From: Betaproteobacteria bacterium
GTDB lineage: Bacteria > Pseudomonadota > Gammaproteobacteria > Burkholderiales > Ga0077523
Assembly: GCA_016125475.1 (NCBI GenBank)
Contig: WGLR01000014.1
Span: 109,159 to 173,158 of the forward strand
Direction: 5' to 3'
DNA length: 64,000 nt
Made by a program: the position numbers and the translations under genes. This document shows, in pieces, positions 34,774 to 43,261 of the stretch (its first letter is position 1; the number at the start of each line of letters is the position of its first letter). Under the pieces are notes generated by a model that saw only the letters and a program-made list of their open reading frames with translations, had not been told where the DNA came from and made no database searches.

Positions 34774-35478
34774 ATGGCCAGCCGTAAACATGTCTTCGCG
34801 ATGGGCGGCGCCTTTCTCGCCGACCCCGACAGCAACCTGCGTCTCGAGACGTACTTCAGGGACCTCACCGGTCTCGACAGGCCGAAGGTCCTCTTCGTGC
34901 CGACCGCCAGCGGTGACCACGAGGGCTACCAGCTGCGGTTCTTCCAGGCCTTCACGAAGCTCGGCTGCAGGCCGGCCGTGCTGCCATTCTTCAGGCGGAC
35001 ACCCCGCGATCTCGAGGGCTTCGTGCGCGAGCACGATGCCATTGCGGTGGGAGGCGGCAACACGCGGTCCATGCTCGCGATCTGGCGCGACTGGGGGCTC
35101 GACACGATTCTCCGGGCGGCGTACGACGACGGCGTGCCCATGGGCGGCTCGAGCGCGGGCTCGATCTGCTGGTTCGACGTCGGCATCACCGACTCGATCG
35201 CAGGGCCGCTGACTGCCCTGCCCTGCCTGGGATTCGTGGCAGGGAGCAACTGTCCGCACTACGACAGCGAGAAGGACCGGCGCCCCGCGTATCAGGAACT
35301 GATCGCGACCGGTCAGGTCCCCGATGGCCATGCCGCGGACGACGGCGTCGGACTGCACTTCGTCGATGGCGTCTTCCACCAGGCCGTCGCGAATCGCGAG
35401 AAGGCGCTTGCCTGGGCCGTCCGTCGCACCGACGCAGGGGTCGACGAGCAGGCCGTGGAACCGGTCCGGCCCGCCTGA
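34774..35478 (+). CDS. Peptidase E family (S51) serine peptidase
   Basis: A 234-residue enzyme. The nucleophile Ser is in PMGGSSAGSICWF, preceded by IAVGGGNTRSMLAIW, the usual S51 layout. PHYDSEKDRRPAY carries a likely catalytic His. Members split Asp-X dipeptides or cyanophycin; at this length it is nearer to dipeptidase E than to cyanophycinase. It starts at an ATG 121 bases from the divergent antiporter gene. Confidence 0.85.
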   Translation: MASRKHVFAMGGAFLADPDSNLRLETYFRDLTGLDRPKVLFVPTASGDHEGYQLRFFQAFTKLGCRPAVLPFFRRTPRDLEGFVREHDAIAVGGGNTRSMLAIWRDWGLDTILRAAYDDGVPMGGSSAGSICWFDVGITDSIAGPLTALPCLGFVAGSNCPHYDSEKDRRPAYQELIATGQVPDGHAADDGVGLHFVDGVFHQAVANREKALAWAVRRTDAGVDEQAVEPVRPA

Positions 35479-35529
35479 CACCGCACGCTGCCCGACGCGT
35501 TCGCGCGCGTCGGCAGACCCGCTCCGCGG

Positions 35530-36147
35530 TCAGGATCCTGCGAGCGTGAAGATCACGTTGCACGAGATCGCCACACGCGGTCGCGTGCCGCGATACGCAT
35601 TCACGTAGTGCAGGAGCCAGCCGGGGAACACCAGCAGCCGCCCGGACGCGGGGCGCGCGAAGAAGGTCTGCCCGACGAAATCGAGTCCCGGAATCGGCCG
35701 ACCGCCGTGACGCGGATCGACGAGCCCGAGAAGGCCCGAGTCGGGATGCGCCTTCTCGTCCGCGTCTCCGGCGTCCGGGTAGTAGACCGTCGCCCAGTGC
35801 ACCTCGGCGTGGTCGTGCGGCAGCGTGTAGTCACCATTGCGCATCACCATGGCCCAGGCGTGCGTCCGGTACGCGAGCGGCGGGAGCTTGCGGCCGGCAT
35901 CGCGGGCGATGAATTCGGACGTCTCGCGCACGCGCGCGACGATGGTGTCGATCAGCGTGCGGTAGCACGGCTCCTGACGCATGTGGAGATCGGTGCCCGA
36001 GTGCCAGCCACCGACATTGGAGCGGCGGTCCGACGGCGCGGATTCCGATTCGGAGACCAGACGCTCCGTAAGTTCTCGGTTGATCTCGCCCATTCCGGGC
36101 AGTTCGTACATGGAGACGGGGGTGGGAAAAAGCGGAACGTGCTGCAT
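35530..36147 (-). CDS. Putative 2-oxoglutarate/Fe(II) oxygenase-like protein
   Basis: A 205-residue protein resembling the TIGR02466 family. The N-terminal HVPLFPTPVSMYELPGM is family-like. The jelly-roll core shows YTLPHDHAEVHWATVYYPD, and the distal strand RLLVFPGWLLHYVNAYRGTRPRVAIS supplies a His and the Arg that would hold 2-oxoglutarate. Substrate unknown. The frame stays open upstream, but the ATG at 36147 marks the start of the domain. Confidence 0.75.
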   Translation of the reverse strand: MQHVPLFPTPVSMYELPGMGEINRELTERLVSESESAPSDRRSNVGGWHSGTDLHMRQEPCYRTLIDTIVARVRETSEFIARDAGRKLPPLAYRTHAWAMVMRNGDYTLPHDHAEVHWATVYYPDAGDADEKAHPDSGLLGLVDPRHGGRPIPGLDFVGQTFFARPASGRLLVFPGWLLHYVNAYRGTRPRVAISCNVIFTLAGS

Positions 36148-36697
36148 CTGTATTCGTGGCTGGCAGAAACCTGGCGTTGCTGAGGGATGCTTTCCGGCTC
36201 GAGGCCACCACCGTGACGATCGAGCGTGTCCGGATGGGGCTTCGGGCAGGAACCCCGGACCGAGCGGGAACGCCGGCGACGAGGATCGCGAACATCCCGG
36301 CTCATCCTGGACGGCTGTGTATGCGATACGGTGCGGAAAGCGCGACGGAGGAAGCGACTTCTCGGAACATGCACATGCCGTGGGCATTCGTGTCGTCACG
36401 AGCGCCCCGGACGTGTGCATCGAGCGCAATCTCCCGAAGCCGTGGTGTAACCGTCATTTCTTACGTCAGTCTTTCTTCCGGTCGACATCACCGCCACAGG
36501 GCCGGGCTCCCGACGTCCGGCAGTCCCGCGCATCGGCCACCGTGCACGCAGGTGCGGTGTACACGACCGCACCCGCTGCCCATCGACGCGGAACGACACA
36601 CTTGCGCGCGACGTGGCGTCGAGCCACAGAACTGGTGCCCGCGATCGCTGTCACAGCGCCTGCGCGGACGAAGGCGCGCGTCTCGGGAAGAACAATC
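36148..36697. other. Intergenic region between 2OG oxygenase-like and PAP2 genes, nothing recognised
   Basis: About 550 bases without a convincing gene. The plus-strand frame of the PAP2 gene is open through much of it, but the translation is rich in Arg/Pro and lacks a ribosome-binding site. It must carry both divergent promoters; none is clear. Confidence 0.45.
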
Positions 36698-37414
36698 ATG
36701 AAGCAAGCTCCTCGGCGTTCCGGTGAGACACCCTGCCCGACGACGCCCGGTACGCGCGATGGCGCGCGGACGTGCCGGACGCCGGCGCCCCTGGTCCGGG
36801 CCGTTGCGGCCACCTCGCTCGCGTGCATTGCGCTCACGGCGCCCGTCCACGCCCGGGCGGGCGGTCCGTTCGGCATCGATCACCGCGTCGGTCACGACGT
36901 CTCGGGCATCTGGAATCCCGCGGGCTACCGCGGCGTGCTCGCGGCGCTTTCCGTGGGCCAGCTGGGCCTGGCACTCTGGGAGGGCGGCGACACGCGACTC
37001 GGCGATACGGCCTGGCGTGGCATCGATTCCGAACTGCTCGGCGCCGTGTCGGCGGAAGGACTCAAGCACCTCTTCTCGCGCGAGCGCCCTGCCGAGACGA
37101 ACGATCCGAACGGGTTCTTCTCGGGCGGTTCGCATCACAGCTTCCCGAGCGGTGAAGCCGCCGAAGCGGCGTCGCTGGTGACCCCCTACATCCTCGAGTA
37201 CGGGCAGGACGACCCCGCCATCTATGGCCTCCTGGCCCTGCCACTGTGGGTCGGCACCGGACGCATCAAGGCGCAGGCCCACTGGCAGAGCGACGTGCTC
37301 GCCGGCTGGGCACTCGGCGCACTCACGGGCTGGTATGCGCACGACCGGGAAAGTCCGCTCGTGCTCTCCGTTCTGCCGGACGGATTCTTCGTGGGCCTGA
37401 AGACGCGGTTCTGA
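36698..37414 (+). CDS. PAP2-superfamily phosphatase-like protein with PSGE variant
   Basis: A 238-residue protein with the three acid-phosphatase motifs. Motif 1 is K123-x6-R130-P131 (KHLFSRERP). Motif 2 reads F-P-S-G-E at 149-153. Motif 3 is R189-x5-H195-x3-D199. In most members motif 2 is PSGH with a catalytic His; here E153 replaces it. The N-terminal 30-55 region is hydrophobic, and may be a signal peptide or anchor after a long arginine-rich leader. The substitution makes catalysis uncertain. Confidence 0.8.
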   Translation: MKQAPRRSGETPCPTTPGTRDGARTCRTPAPLVRAVAATSLACIALTAPVHARAGGPFGIDHRVGHDVSGIWNPAGYRGVLAALSVGQLGLALWEGGDTRLGDTAWRGIDSELLGAVSAEGLKHLFSRERPAETNDPNGFFSGGSHHSFPSGEAAEAASLVTPYILEYGQDDPAIYGLLALPLWVGTGRIKAQAHWQSDVLAGWALGALTGWYAHDRESPLVLSVLPDGFFVGLKTRF

Positions 37415-37986
37415 GGGACCCTCCGCGATTCGAAGATTCGCCCTGGTCAACGCTGGAACGGTTCCGCGGCGATGCCGTTCACGAGGCTCCTCCGGCAGGG
37501 GATCCGGGCGCGTCATCCGGAATCATGGCGGGCCGGCCGGCATCCTGTTTCCCGGATCGTTCCCGGCGACTGGCTCGGCGACTGCGTGCAGCCGCGCGCC
37601 CGGCAGCACCTATGTTGACCTGACCCCTCGATCCTGCGTTACCGGCCTCCCGCCCGAGCCCGGAACGTGACGGACGGACGCCAGGACAGCCGCAATCGCT
37701 TCGAGCGCCGCACCTCGACGCACGCCGGGGCTCCGCGCAGCAAGACGGAACCGGACACATCGCGATGAACCAATCCGGTCACCTGCCCTCAGACCACGGA
37801 AGACAGGTTCGACGACGGGATCCGCGCCGCTCGGCTTCCCGCACCGGTCACGCGTCCCCGTTTTACCCTCACCGCAGGATCGATCCGGCACCCGTTGCCG
37901 TAGCGGCCGGGACAGGAACCTGCGGATCGCGCGTCGGAGCGGCGAGTCGTCTCGCGCGGTGACCGAACAACTGACTGGAGAAGACG
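37415..37986. other. Intergenic region, nothing recognised
   Basis: About 570 bases between the PAP2 and DUF4396 genes. I see no gene, tRNA or repeat. A TTGACC at 37616 could be a -35 element, but no matching -10 is convincing. Confidence 0.4.
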
Positions 37987-38496
37987 ATGTCCCATGCCCA
38001 GCACGACAAGGAGGCTCCCCGGAGTCGCGACGAGCACGCGCCGGAACGGCAGCAGGACACTGCATCGCTGAATCACGTGGCAGTGGTTGCAACGCTCCAC
38101 TGCCTGTCTGGATGCGCGATCGGCGAAGTCGCCGGCATGGTGCTCGGCACCATGCTCGCGTGGCACAACATGACGACCGTGGTGGTTTCCATCCTGCTCT
38201 CGTTCGTGACGGGCTTTTCCCTCACGATGCTGCCGCTCCTGCGCAACGGGTTCGCCTTCCCGTCGGCCGCGCGCGTCGCATTCGCTTCCGACACCGCGTC
38301 GATCACGACCATGGAAATCGTGGACAACCTCCTCATGCTCGTGATTCCGGGAGCGATGACGGCGACCCTCTCCGCGCCCCGCTTCTGGTGGAGTCTGGCA
38401 CTCTCGCTCGCGCTCGGAGGGGTTGCCGCGTTCCCCGTCAATCGCTGGCTCATCGCGCGCGGCCGGGGGCATGCGCTCGCGCACGGCCATCACTGA
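37987..38496 (+). CDS. DUF4396-type membrane protein
   Basis: A 169-residue protein with a hydrophilic, His-containing N-terminus (1-28) and about four transmembrane helices. HCLSGCAIGEVAGMVLGTM is the family signature, with a His-Cys-Cys cluster that could bind a metal. The C-terminus ends HALAHGHH, also His-rich. The function is unknown; links to metal handling are inference. The ATG at 37987 follows GGAGAAG. Confidence 0.75.
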   Translation: MSHAQHDKEAPRSRDEHAPERQQDTASLNHVAVVATLHCLSGCAIGEVAGMVLGTMLAWHNMTTVVVSILLSFVTGFSLTMLPLLRNGFAFPSAARVAFASDTASITTMEIVDNLLMLVIPGAMTATLSAPRFWWSLALSLALGGVAAFPVNRWLIARGRGHALAHGHH

Positions 38497-38727
38497 CGAT
38501 CGGTTCCGCCCTCGTCCCACGTTTCCGTCGGACGACAGCCAGGCGCCTCGCGTGCGGTGACGCCGGGGGCGAGAAGCGCGAGCAGTTCGTCCCGCCCGCG
38601 AAACCGGGTCCGGGTGCCACGGCCGACGTCCTCCACATCACCCACGATTTCCGGCCGTGGCCCTTCGCGCCAGCAGTGGAGTCTCACGACGAAGGTGTTC
38701 ATGGGGCGTCGGCACGCAGGATCCCGC

Positions 38728-39225
38728 TCAGGGCTTCGCCCAGTCCCACTCGAGCACGTCCCACATGACGGTCTCGGACACGTTCGTGAGCCTGTAGCGG
38801 CCACGCCCCGTGATGCCTTCGTAGGCGCCGGTTCCACCGACGAGCTCGACCTCTCCCGTCCAGCCGTCACCCACCGCGTGACCGACGCACTTCGCGAACA
38901 GCCTGCCGTCCGGCATCGTGAAGGTCTTCAGACACTCGCCGTGGCCCGTTCCGTCACCTTTCCAGACCACCTGGTAGCGCGCCTTGTCGAGCCAGGTCTC
39001 GCGCCGGTCGTTGAAGACGACGCCATCCATCTCGCCGATCATCACCGCACCGCCGGGGTGGCCCTCGGACGCGTCGATCTTCTGGAACTTCGTGTTGACG
39101 AGCACGGCGAGCCCCCTGAACGTTCCGTGCTCTTCGGCCTGCGCGACCGCCGGCGAGACGCCGACCACCACCATGCCGATTCCGATCGCCTTGAAGAGAC
39201 TGCGGGACAGGATCCGAGTCATCAT
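38728..39225 (-). CDS. Exported protein of unknown function
   Basis: A 165-residue protein with a signal peptide (MMTRILSRSLFKAIGIGMVVVGVSPAVAQA approximately), placing it in the periplasm. The mature part has alternating beta-like segments (FTMPDGRLFAKCVGHAVG, VELVGGTGAYEGITGRGRY). This last GGTGxYxGxxGxG pattern recalls small exported lipocalin or allene-oxide-cyclase-like barrels, a weak hint. GGAGG precedes the tandem ATGs at 39225 and 39222. Confidence 0.7.
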   Translation of the reverse strand: MMTRILSRSLFKAIGIGMVVVGVSPAVAQAEEHGTFRGLAVLVNTKFQKIDASEGHPGGAVMIGEMDGVVFNDRRETWLDKARYQVVWKGDGTGHGECLKTFTMPDGRLFAKCVGHAVGDGWTGEVELVGGTGAYEGITGRGRYRLTNVSETVMWDVLEWDWAKP

Positions 39226-39349
39226 CGACCTCCATGGAAAGAGTGTTCGCGATGCCGTGCACGTGGCACCGCATGCGCATGGTGCGGCAGGCGTGACTAC
39301 CGATACGCTACGGATCGGAAAGGTCGGGCACGCGCGGTCAGGTGTCGCG

Positions 39350-42300
39350 TCAGACGCTCCGACGGGACGACTCGGTGTCGACACCGGCAGCGGCTGACAC
39401 ACTGTCGCGAAGGCGGTTGGCGAGGTGCTCGCTCTGCGCCGACGGGCTCACGTCGAGTACGATGGACAGGGTCTGCCTGAGGCGCCGGAACGCGGCGAGC
39501 CCGTCGGCAGCGCGACCCAGTGCAAGGTAGGCACGCATGAGTCCCTGGTGAAACCCCTCCACGAGGTCGTCTGCCTCGATCCCTCTCTGGTACCACGCGA
39601 TCGCGACGTCCCACTGTCCGCATGCTTCGCAGCGCCTGGCAACCTTTTCCACGAACGCGATGAACCGGCGCGCGTGGCGCGCGCGTGCGGCCGCACTCCA
39701 CGCGGCTTCCTGGTCGTGCGGCAGCAAGGGACCCCGATAGAGGTCCGCGACTTCGTTCGCCAGCGCATCGAACCTGTCAGGATCGTCGTCGCCCTGCCGG
39801 GCCAGGGCGCGCTGGACGCCGTGCTCGAATGCCTGCACGTCGATCCAGCAAACGTCCGGGTTCACCGAGATCGTCTGCTCGGCGACGGTAAGGGCATCGA
39901 GCCGTCCGAGGATTCGTCGCAGCCGCACGAGCGCAACGGCGAGCGCCTTCATGCCGGCATCCCCTTCCTCGTCGGGCCAGAGCGCGTCGACGAGACGGGT
40001 TCGCGGTATGTCGCTGCCACCGAATGCGACGATCGCCTTCAGGAGCGCAAGCGGCTTCCTCGGGGATTTGCCCTGGAACGCGACGGGCTCTCCGTCGACC
40101 TGGATCGCGAATCGCCCGAGCACGTAGATCCGGACCGGCCAGGGCCAGGCCTCCGGTCGCACTGCGGGGACAGGCAGCCGGAACTCCCTCACGAGCGATT
40201 GCGCGTAAGCGACCTCGATCCCGTGGAGCAGCGCGTGCGCGACGAGTCTCCCCAGACGACGGGGATGGATGTGGTCGTGAAACCTGTGGCCCCGTCGTCG
40301 CGCGAGGGCGAGCGCTTCCCGCAGGTACCCGTACCCTGTCCTGTCGCCCCTGACGAGCAGGATTCCGTCTGCTTCGATGAGTGCCGCACTCGTCACGAAG
40401 TAGTCGAGACAGGTGCCCGCCGTGATCTCGCGCAGTTCCGAAAGCGCGGCCGTCATCTCGTCCACCAGTCCGCATTCGGCGGCGGCCTCGGCGGCAATGG
40501 CCAGCGCCCTCGCCTGCATGTAGACCATGCCCGTCGCACGTCCCTCCGGAACCGCCTTCAGTGCCCACTCAAGCGCCTCGCGCGTATTGCCGAAGGCGAG
40601 TGCATGATCGGCGGTGGCACAGGACACGGCCCACGTGTCGGTGCTTCTTCCCCGCCACGCGAGCTCCCTGATCCGCTGCAGACACCGATCGGCCTCGGCG
40701 ACGAGATTCGTGGCCGTGGCGAGTGCGAGCCGGTAGTGGAGGAACACGACCATTGGTCGGTCGGCCGCGGCGAGGCCGTGCTCGCGCGCCAGTTCCTCGG
40801 CGCGGTCGAGTGCCGCGAATCCCTGCTCGTACGCGGCGCACATGTAGCAGAAGTAGCCGATGCGCGCACACCACCAGTAGTGATGGACGGGGGCGACGTC
40901 GCCCGACGTCAGGACCGCGTCCATGAGTGCGATGACGCGCCGGCCCGTGTCGGTCTTCATGCCGAGCGTGCAGTGCGTGAGCAGATAGGTTGCCGCCACC
41001 AGGCGCGCGTTCCTGTCCAGATCGGAATCGAGCATCGCGAGGGATCGCGCGACGAACTCGGGAAGCATCGGGTGGCCCGGCTGCGCATACGTCATCGCGA
41101 GCACCAGGGTCGAGCAGGTGCGCAGGGACGCCGCCGCGTCGCCGAACGGCTCCGGATCATCCAGACATTCCTCGATGGCCGCGATCCACACGGGAAGGTC
41201 TCCGAAGCCCCCCCAGCCCCGGTAATGCGCCTCGATCACGCCACACGCCGCGAGCAGCGCTCCCCGACGGTCGCCCCCCGCGTTCAGCCGGCGGTAGGCT
41301 TCCTCGAGCCGGCCTTTCGCACGGCCCGGATCCTCGGGCACCAGAGACATCCCGACCCAGTATTCGACCCACGGGCTGGCATACGCCGTGTCCGCGGGCA
41401 TGGCTCCGACCCATTCCCGGAGCGTCCCGCCACGGCCCTGGGCCACGAGCGCTTGCGCCTGCTCCAGAACCAGACGTGTGATGGCGGACCAGTCTCCCGC
41501 CGACTCGTAGAGACGAAACGCGTCGTCCGTGAATCCTTCCGACTCGAGGATGGCGCCCGCCCGCGTCCTGAGGGTATCGAGCGCGCCGGGTTCCATCGTG
41601 TCCCGTGCCCGCGCCTTCAGGAATGTCTCGAAGAGCGCGTGATACGTGTAGCAGGGAATGACGTCGGGCGTCCGGTGCGTGAACAGATGGCGCCTGCACA
41701 GGTCGTCGAGAATGGTCCCCGCGTCGGCTTCGCCCGTCAGCGCCTCCGCCCCACGGATCGTCACGCGCGGAAGATGTGCCGTCAGCATGAGGAACTGTCG
41801 GATCCGTTCGGGTGCCCGCTCGAAGATCTGGCTCGCGAAGTACTCGAAGGTGACCTCCGGGCCCGCGAGCGCGAACTCGGCGCGCCCGGTCCCCGACGCG
41901 CCGACGTCCTCGATCATGAGCGTAAGGCCGGCGGCCCAGCCGTCCGTAGCCCGGCGCAGTGCTTCGATGTCGCCATCGCCGGCCCGCCCCCGTGCGGCGA
42001 GCACCGAGCGGATCTCCTCGTCCGTGAAACGAAGGTGCTCCCATCCCGTCAGGGCGATCCGACGGTGCGCGCGGTGACGCGCCAGGGCGGCCGGCGGCAT
42101 CTGTCTGCCTGTCATGACCAGCATCGCGTGATCGGGCATTTCCTCGAGCGCTATCGCCAGCACCTCGTGAAACGCCGCTTCGCCGGGCACCTCGTGACAG
42201 TTGTCCAGGACCAGGGTCCCCCGGTCCGGCATGAGCAGCCAGAAGTCCCGGAAGTAGCGACGCGAGAACCCCAGCACGTCGTGTGCGTATTCCGCCGTCA

Positions 42301-42598
42301 GCAGCGGCAGCCTGCGACGCCCCGCCGGATCGAGCTGGGTCGCCGCCGTGGTGAGGTAGTAGAAGAAGGTCGGAAGATCGCGGTCCACGGCATCGACGTG
42401 GAACCAGATGCCCGGCCGGCCCCGCGCGTCGAGCCAGGACGAGACCAGCGTCGTCTTGCCGGCGCCGGGCGGACCCGTCACGAACGCGGCGCCCTGTGCG
42501 GCGCCTGCATCGAGTCGTTCGAAGAGGCGTTCCCGCGGCACGGCATCGTGCATCCGCGGACGGGTCAGCTTTGCGATTCTCGGCCGCCTGCGCTCCAT
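39350..42598 (-). CDS. MalT-type ATPase regulator with C-terminal SARP/BTAD-like DNA-binding region
   Basis: A 1082-residue putative transcription regulator. Residues 15-300 are a STAND-type ATPase of MalT style with Walker A GPPGAGKTT (42-50) and Walker B GTLVLDNCHEV. Residues 340-800 are TPR-like helices. The C-terminus is not the LuxR helix-turn-helix usual for MalT. From about 830 it reads VRIYVLGRFAIQVDGEPVAF...RKPLALLKAIVAFGG, the OmpR/SARP-like wing, followed by a BTAD-like helical bundle to the end. It probably senses an inducer through the helical array. It is divergent from the RND exporter at 43262, so control of that gene is possible but unproven. Confidence 0.85.
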   Translation of the reverse strand: MERRRPRIAKLTRPRMHDAVPRERLFERLDAGAAQGAAFVTGPPGAGKTTLVSSWLDARGRPGIWFHVDAVDRDLPTFFYYLTTAATQLDPAGRRRLPLLTAEYAHDVLGFSRRYFRDFWLLMPDRGTLVLDNCHEVPGEAAFHEVLAIALEEMPDHAMLVMTGRQMPPAALARHRAHRRIALTGWEHLRFTDEEIRSVLAARGRAGDGDIEALRRATDGWAAGLTLMIEDVGASGTGRAEFALAGPEVTFEYFASQIFERAPERIRQFLMLTAHLPRVTIRGAEALTGEADAGTILDDLCRRHLFTHRTPDVIPCYTYHALFETFLKARARDTMEPGALDTLRTRAGAILESEGFTDDAFRLYESAGDWSAITRLVLEQAQALVAQGRGGTLREWVGAMPADTAYASPWVEYWVGMSLVPEDPGRAKGRLEEAYRRLNAGGDRRGALLAACGVIEAHYRGWGGFGDLPVWIAAIEECLDDPEPFGDAAASLRTCSTLVLAMTYAQPGHPMLPEFVARSLAMLDSDLDRNARLVAATYLLTHCTLGMKTDTGRRVIALMDAVLTSGDVAPVHHYWWCARIGYFCYMCAAYEQGFAALDRAEELAREHGLAAADRPMVVFLHYRLALATATNLVAEADRCLQRIRELAWRGRSTDTWAVSCATADHALAFGNTREALEWALKAVPEGRATGMVYMQARALAIAAEAAAECGLVDEMTAALSELREITAGTCLDYFVTSAALIEADGILLVRGDRTGYGYLREALALARRRGHRFHDHIHPRRLGRLVAHALLHGIEVAYAQSLVREFRLPVPAVRPEAWPWPVRIYVLGRFAIQVDGEPVAFQGKSPRKPLALLKAIVAFGGSDIPRTRLVDALWPDEEGDAGMKALAVALVRLRRILGRLDALTVAEQTISVNPDVCWIDVQAFEHGVQRALARQGDDDPDRFDALANEVADLYRGPLLPHDQEAAWSAAARARHARRFIAFVEKVARRCEACGQWDVAIAWYQRGIEADDLVEGFHQGLMRAYLALGRAADGLAAFRRLRQTLSIVLDVSPSAQSEHLANRLRDSVSAAAGVDTESSRRSV

Positions 42599-43261
42599 GT
42601 CTCCCCACCCCGCCTGTGATCGTCGTCACCTCATGGTCGGAGCATTATCCTCCGCGAAGCGCTACGGATTCACTACCGATCAGGGCGGGTCGGGACATGG
42701 CCGCCCCTCGGTGTGTGCATCGCGTCACCCGGACAAAGTGCCGGTGCGGAGGTGTCGCGTCAGGGCAGCATGACGGCATGCGGAGTGCGACGGAGAGCAG
42801 AGGCCGGGAACCCGCGGGCGTGGCATCCGGGCGTGATACATTCGGCCCCGTTCCTGCCGACCCTGATTTCCCTGGCATGGCACGTGCATGTCCTGTGGCT
42901 CGACTCCCGCTCGCGAATGGTCGGGCCAGCCGGCCGATACCATCGGTGTGCGGCAGGACGGTTCGCCGTGGCCTGCTCAGCGCACGTCCGCCGGCCGAGT
43001 CCGGCCGGGAGTCGGATTCGCCCGTCGGCGATCGCGCGACGCCCGTGCCCCGGACCGGGGAAGCCGTCACCGCACTGATGCCATGGAGATGTCACTGCCA
43101 ACCGAGCCGTGCGCACCCGCGCGCCATGCCGGACGTGCCACGCGCCCGTTCCGTTCGATCCCGATGTGCCGCGCCGGTAACGGAATGTTTCGGCCCGTCG
43201 CGCCGGCGGACGATGCCCGCGGGCATGCATCCATGAGACCACCTGTTCCGTTCGTGCGCCG
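42599..43261. other. Divergent intergenic region upstream of the RND exporter, nothing recognised
   Basis: About 660 bases. Long frames here are compositional and I support none of them. There is no sign of a membrane-fusion protein gene or its remnant, which would normally precede an RND pump gene. Confidence 0.4.

Noticed and set aside
39425..42619. Plus-strand open frame of about 1064 codons opposite the MalT-type gene
   Set aside because: Same antisense effect; the minus strand carries Walker motifs and TPR-like repeats.
42599..43261. Degraded membrane-fusion protein gene upstream of the RND pump
   Set aside because: No frame in either strand shows adaptor-type helices or lipoyl motifs.
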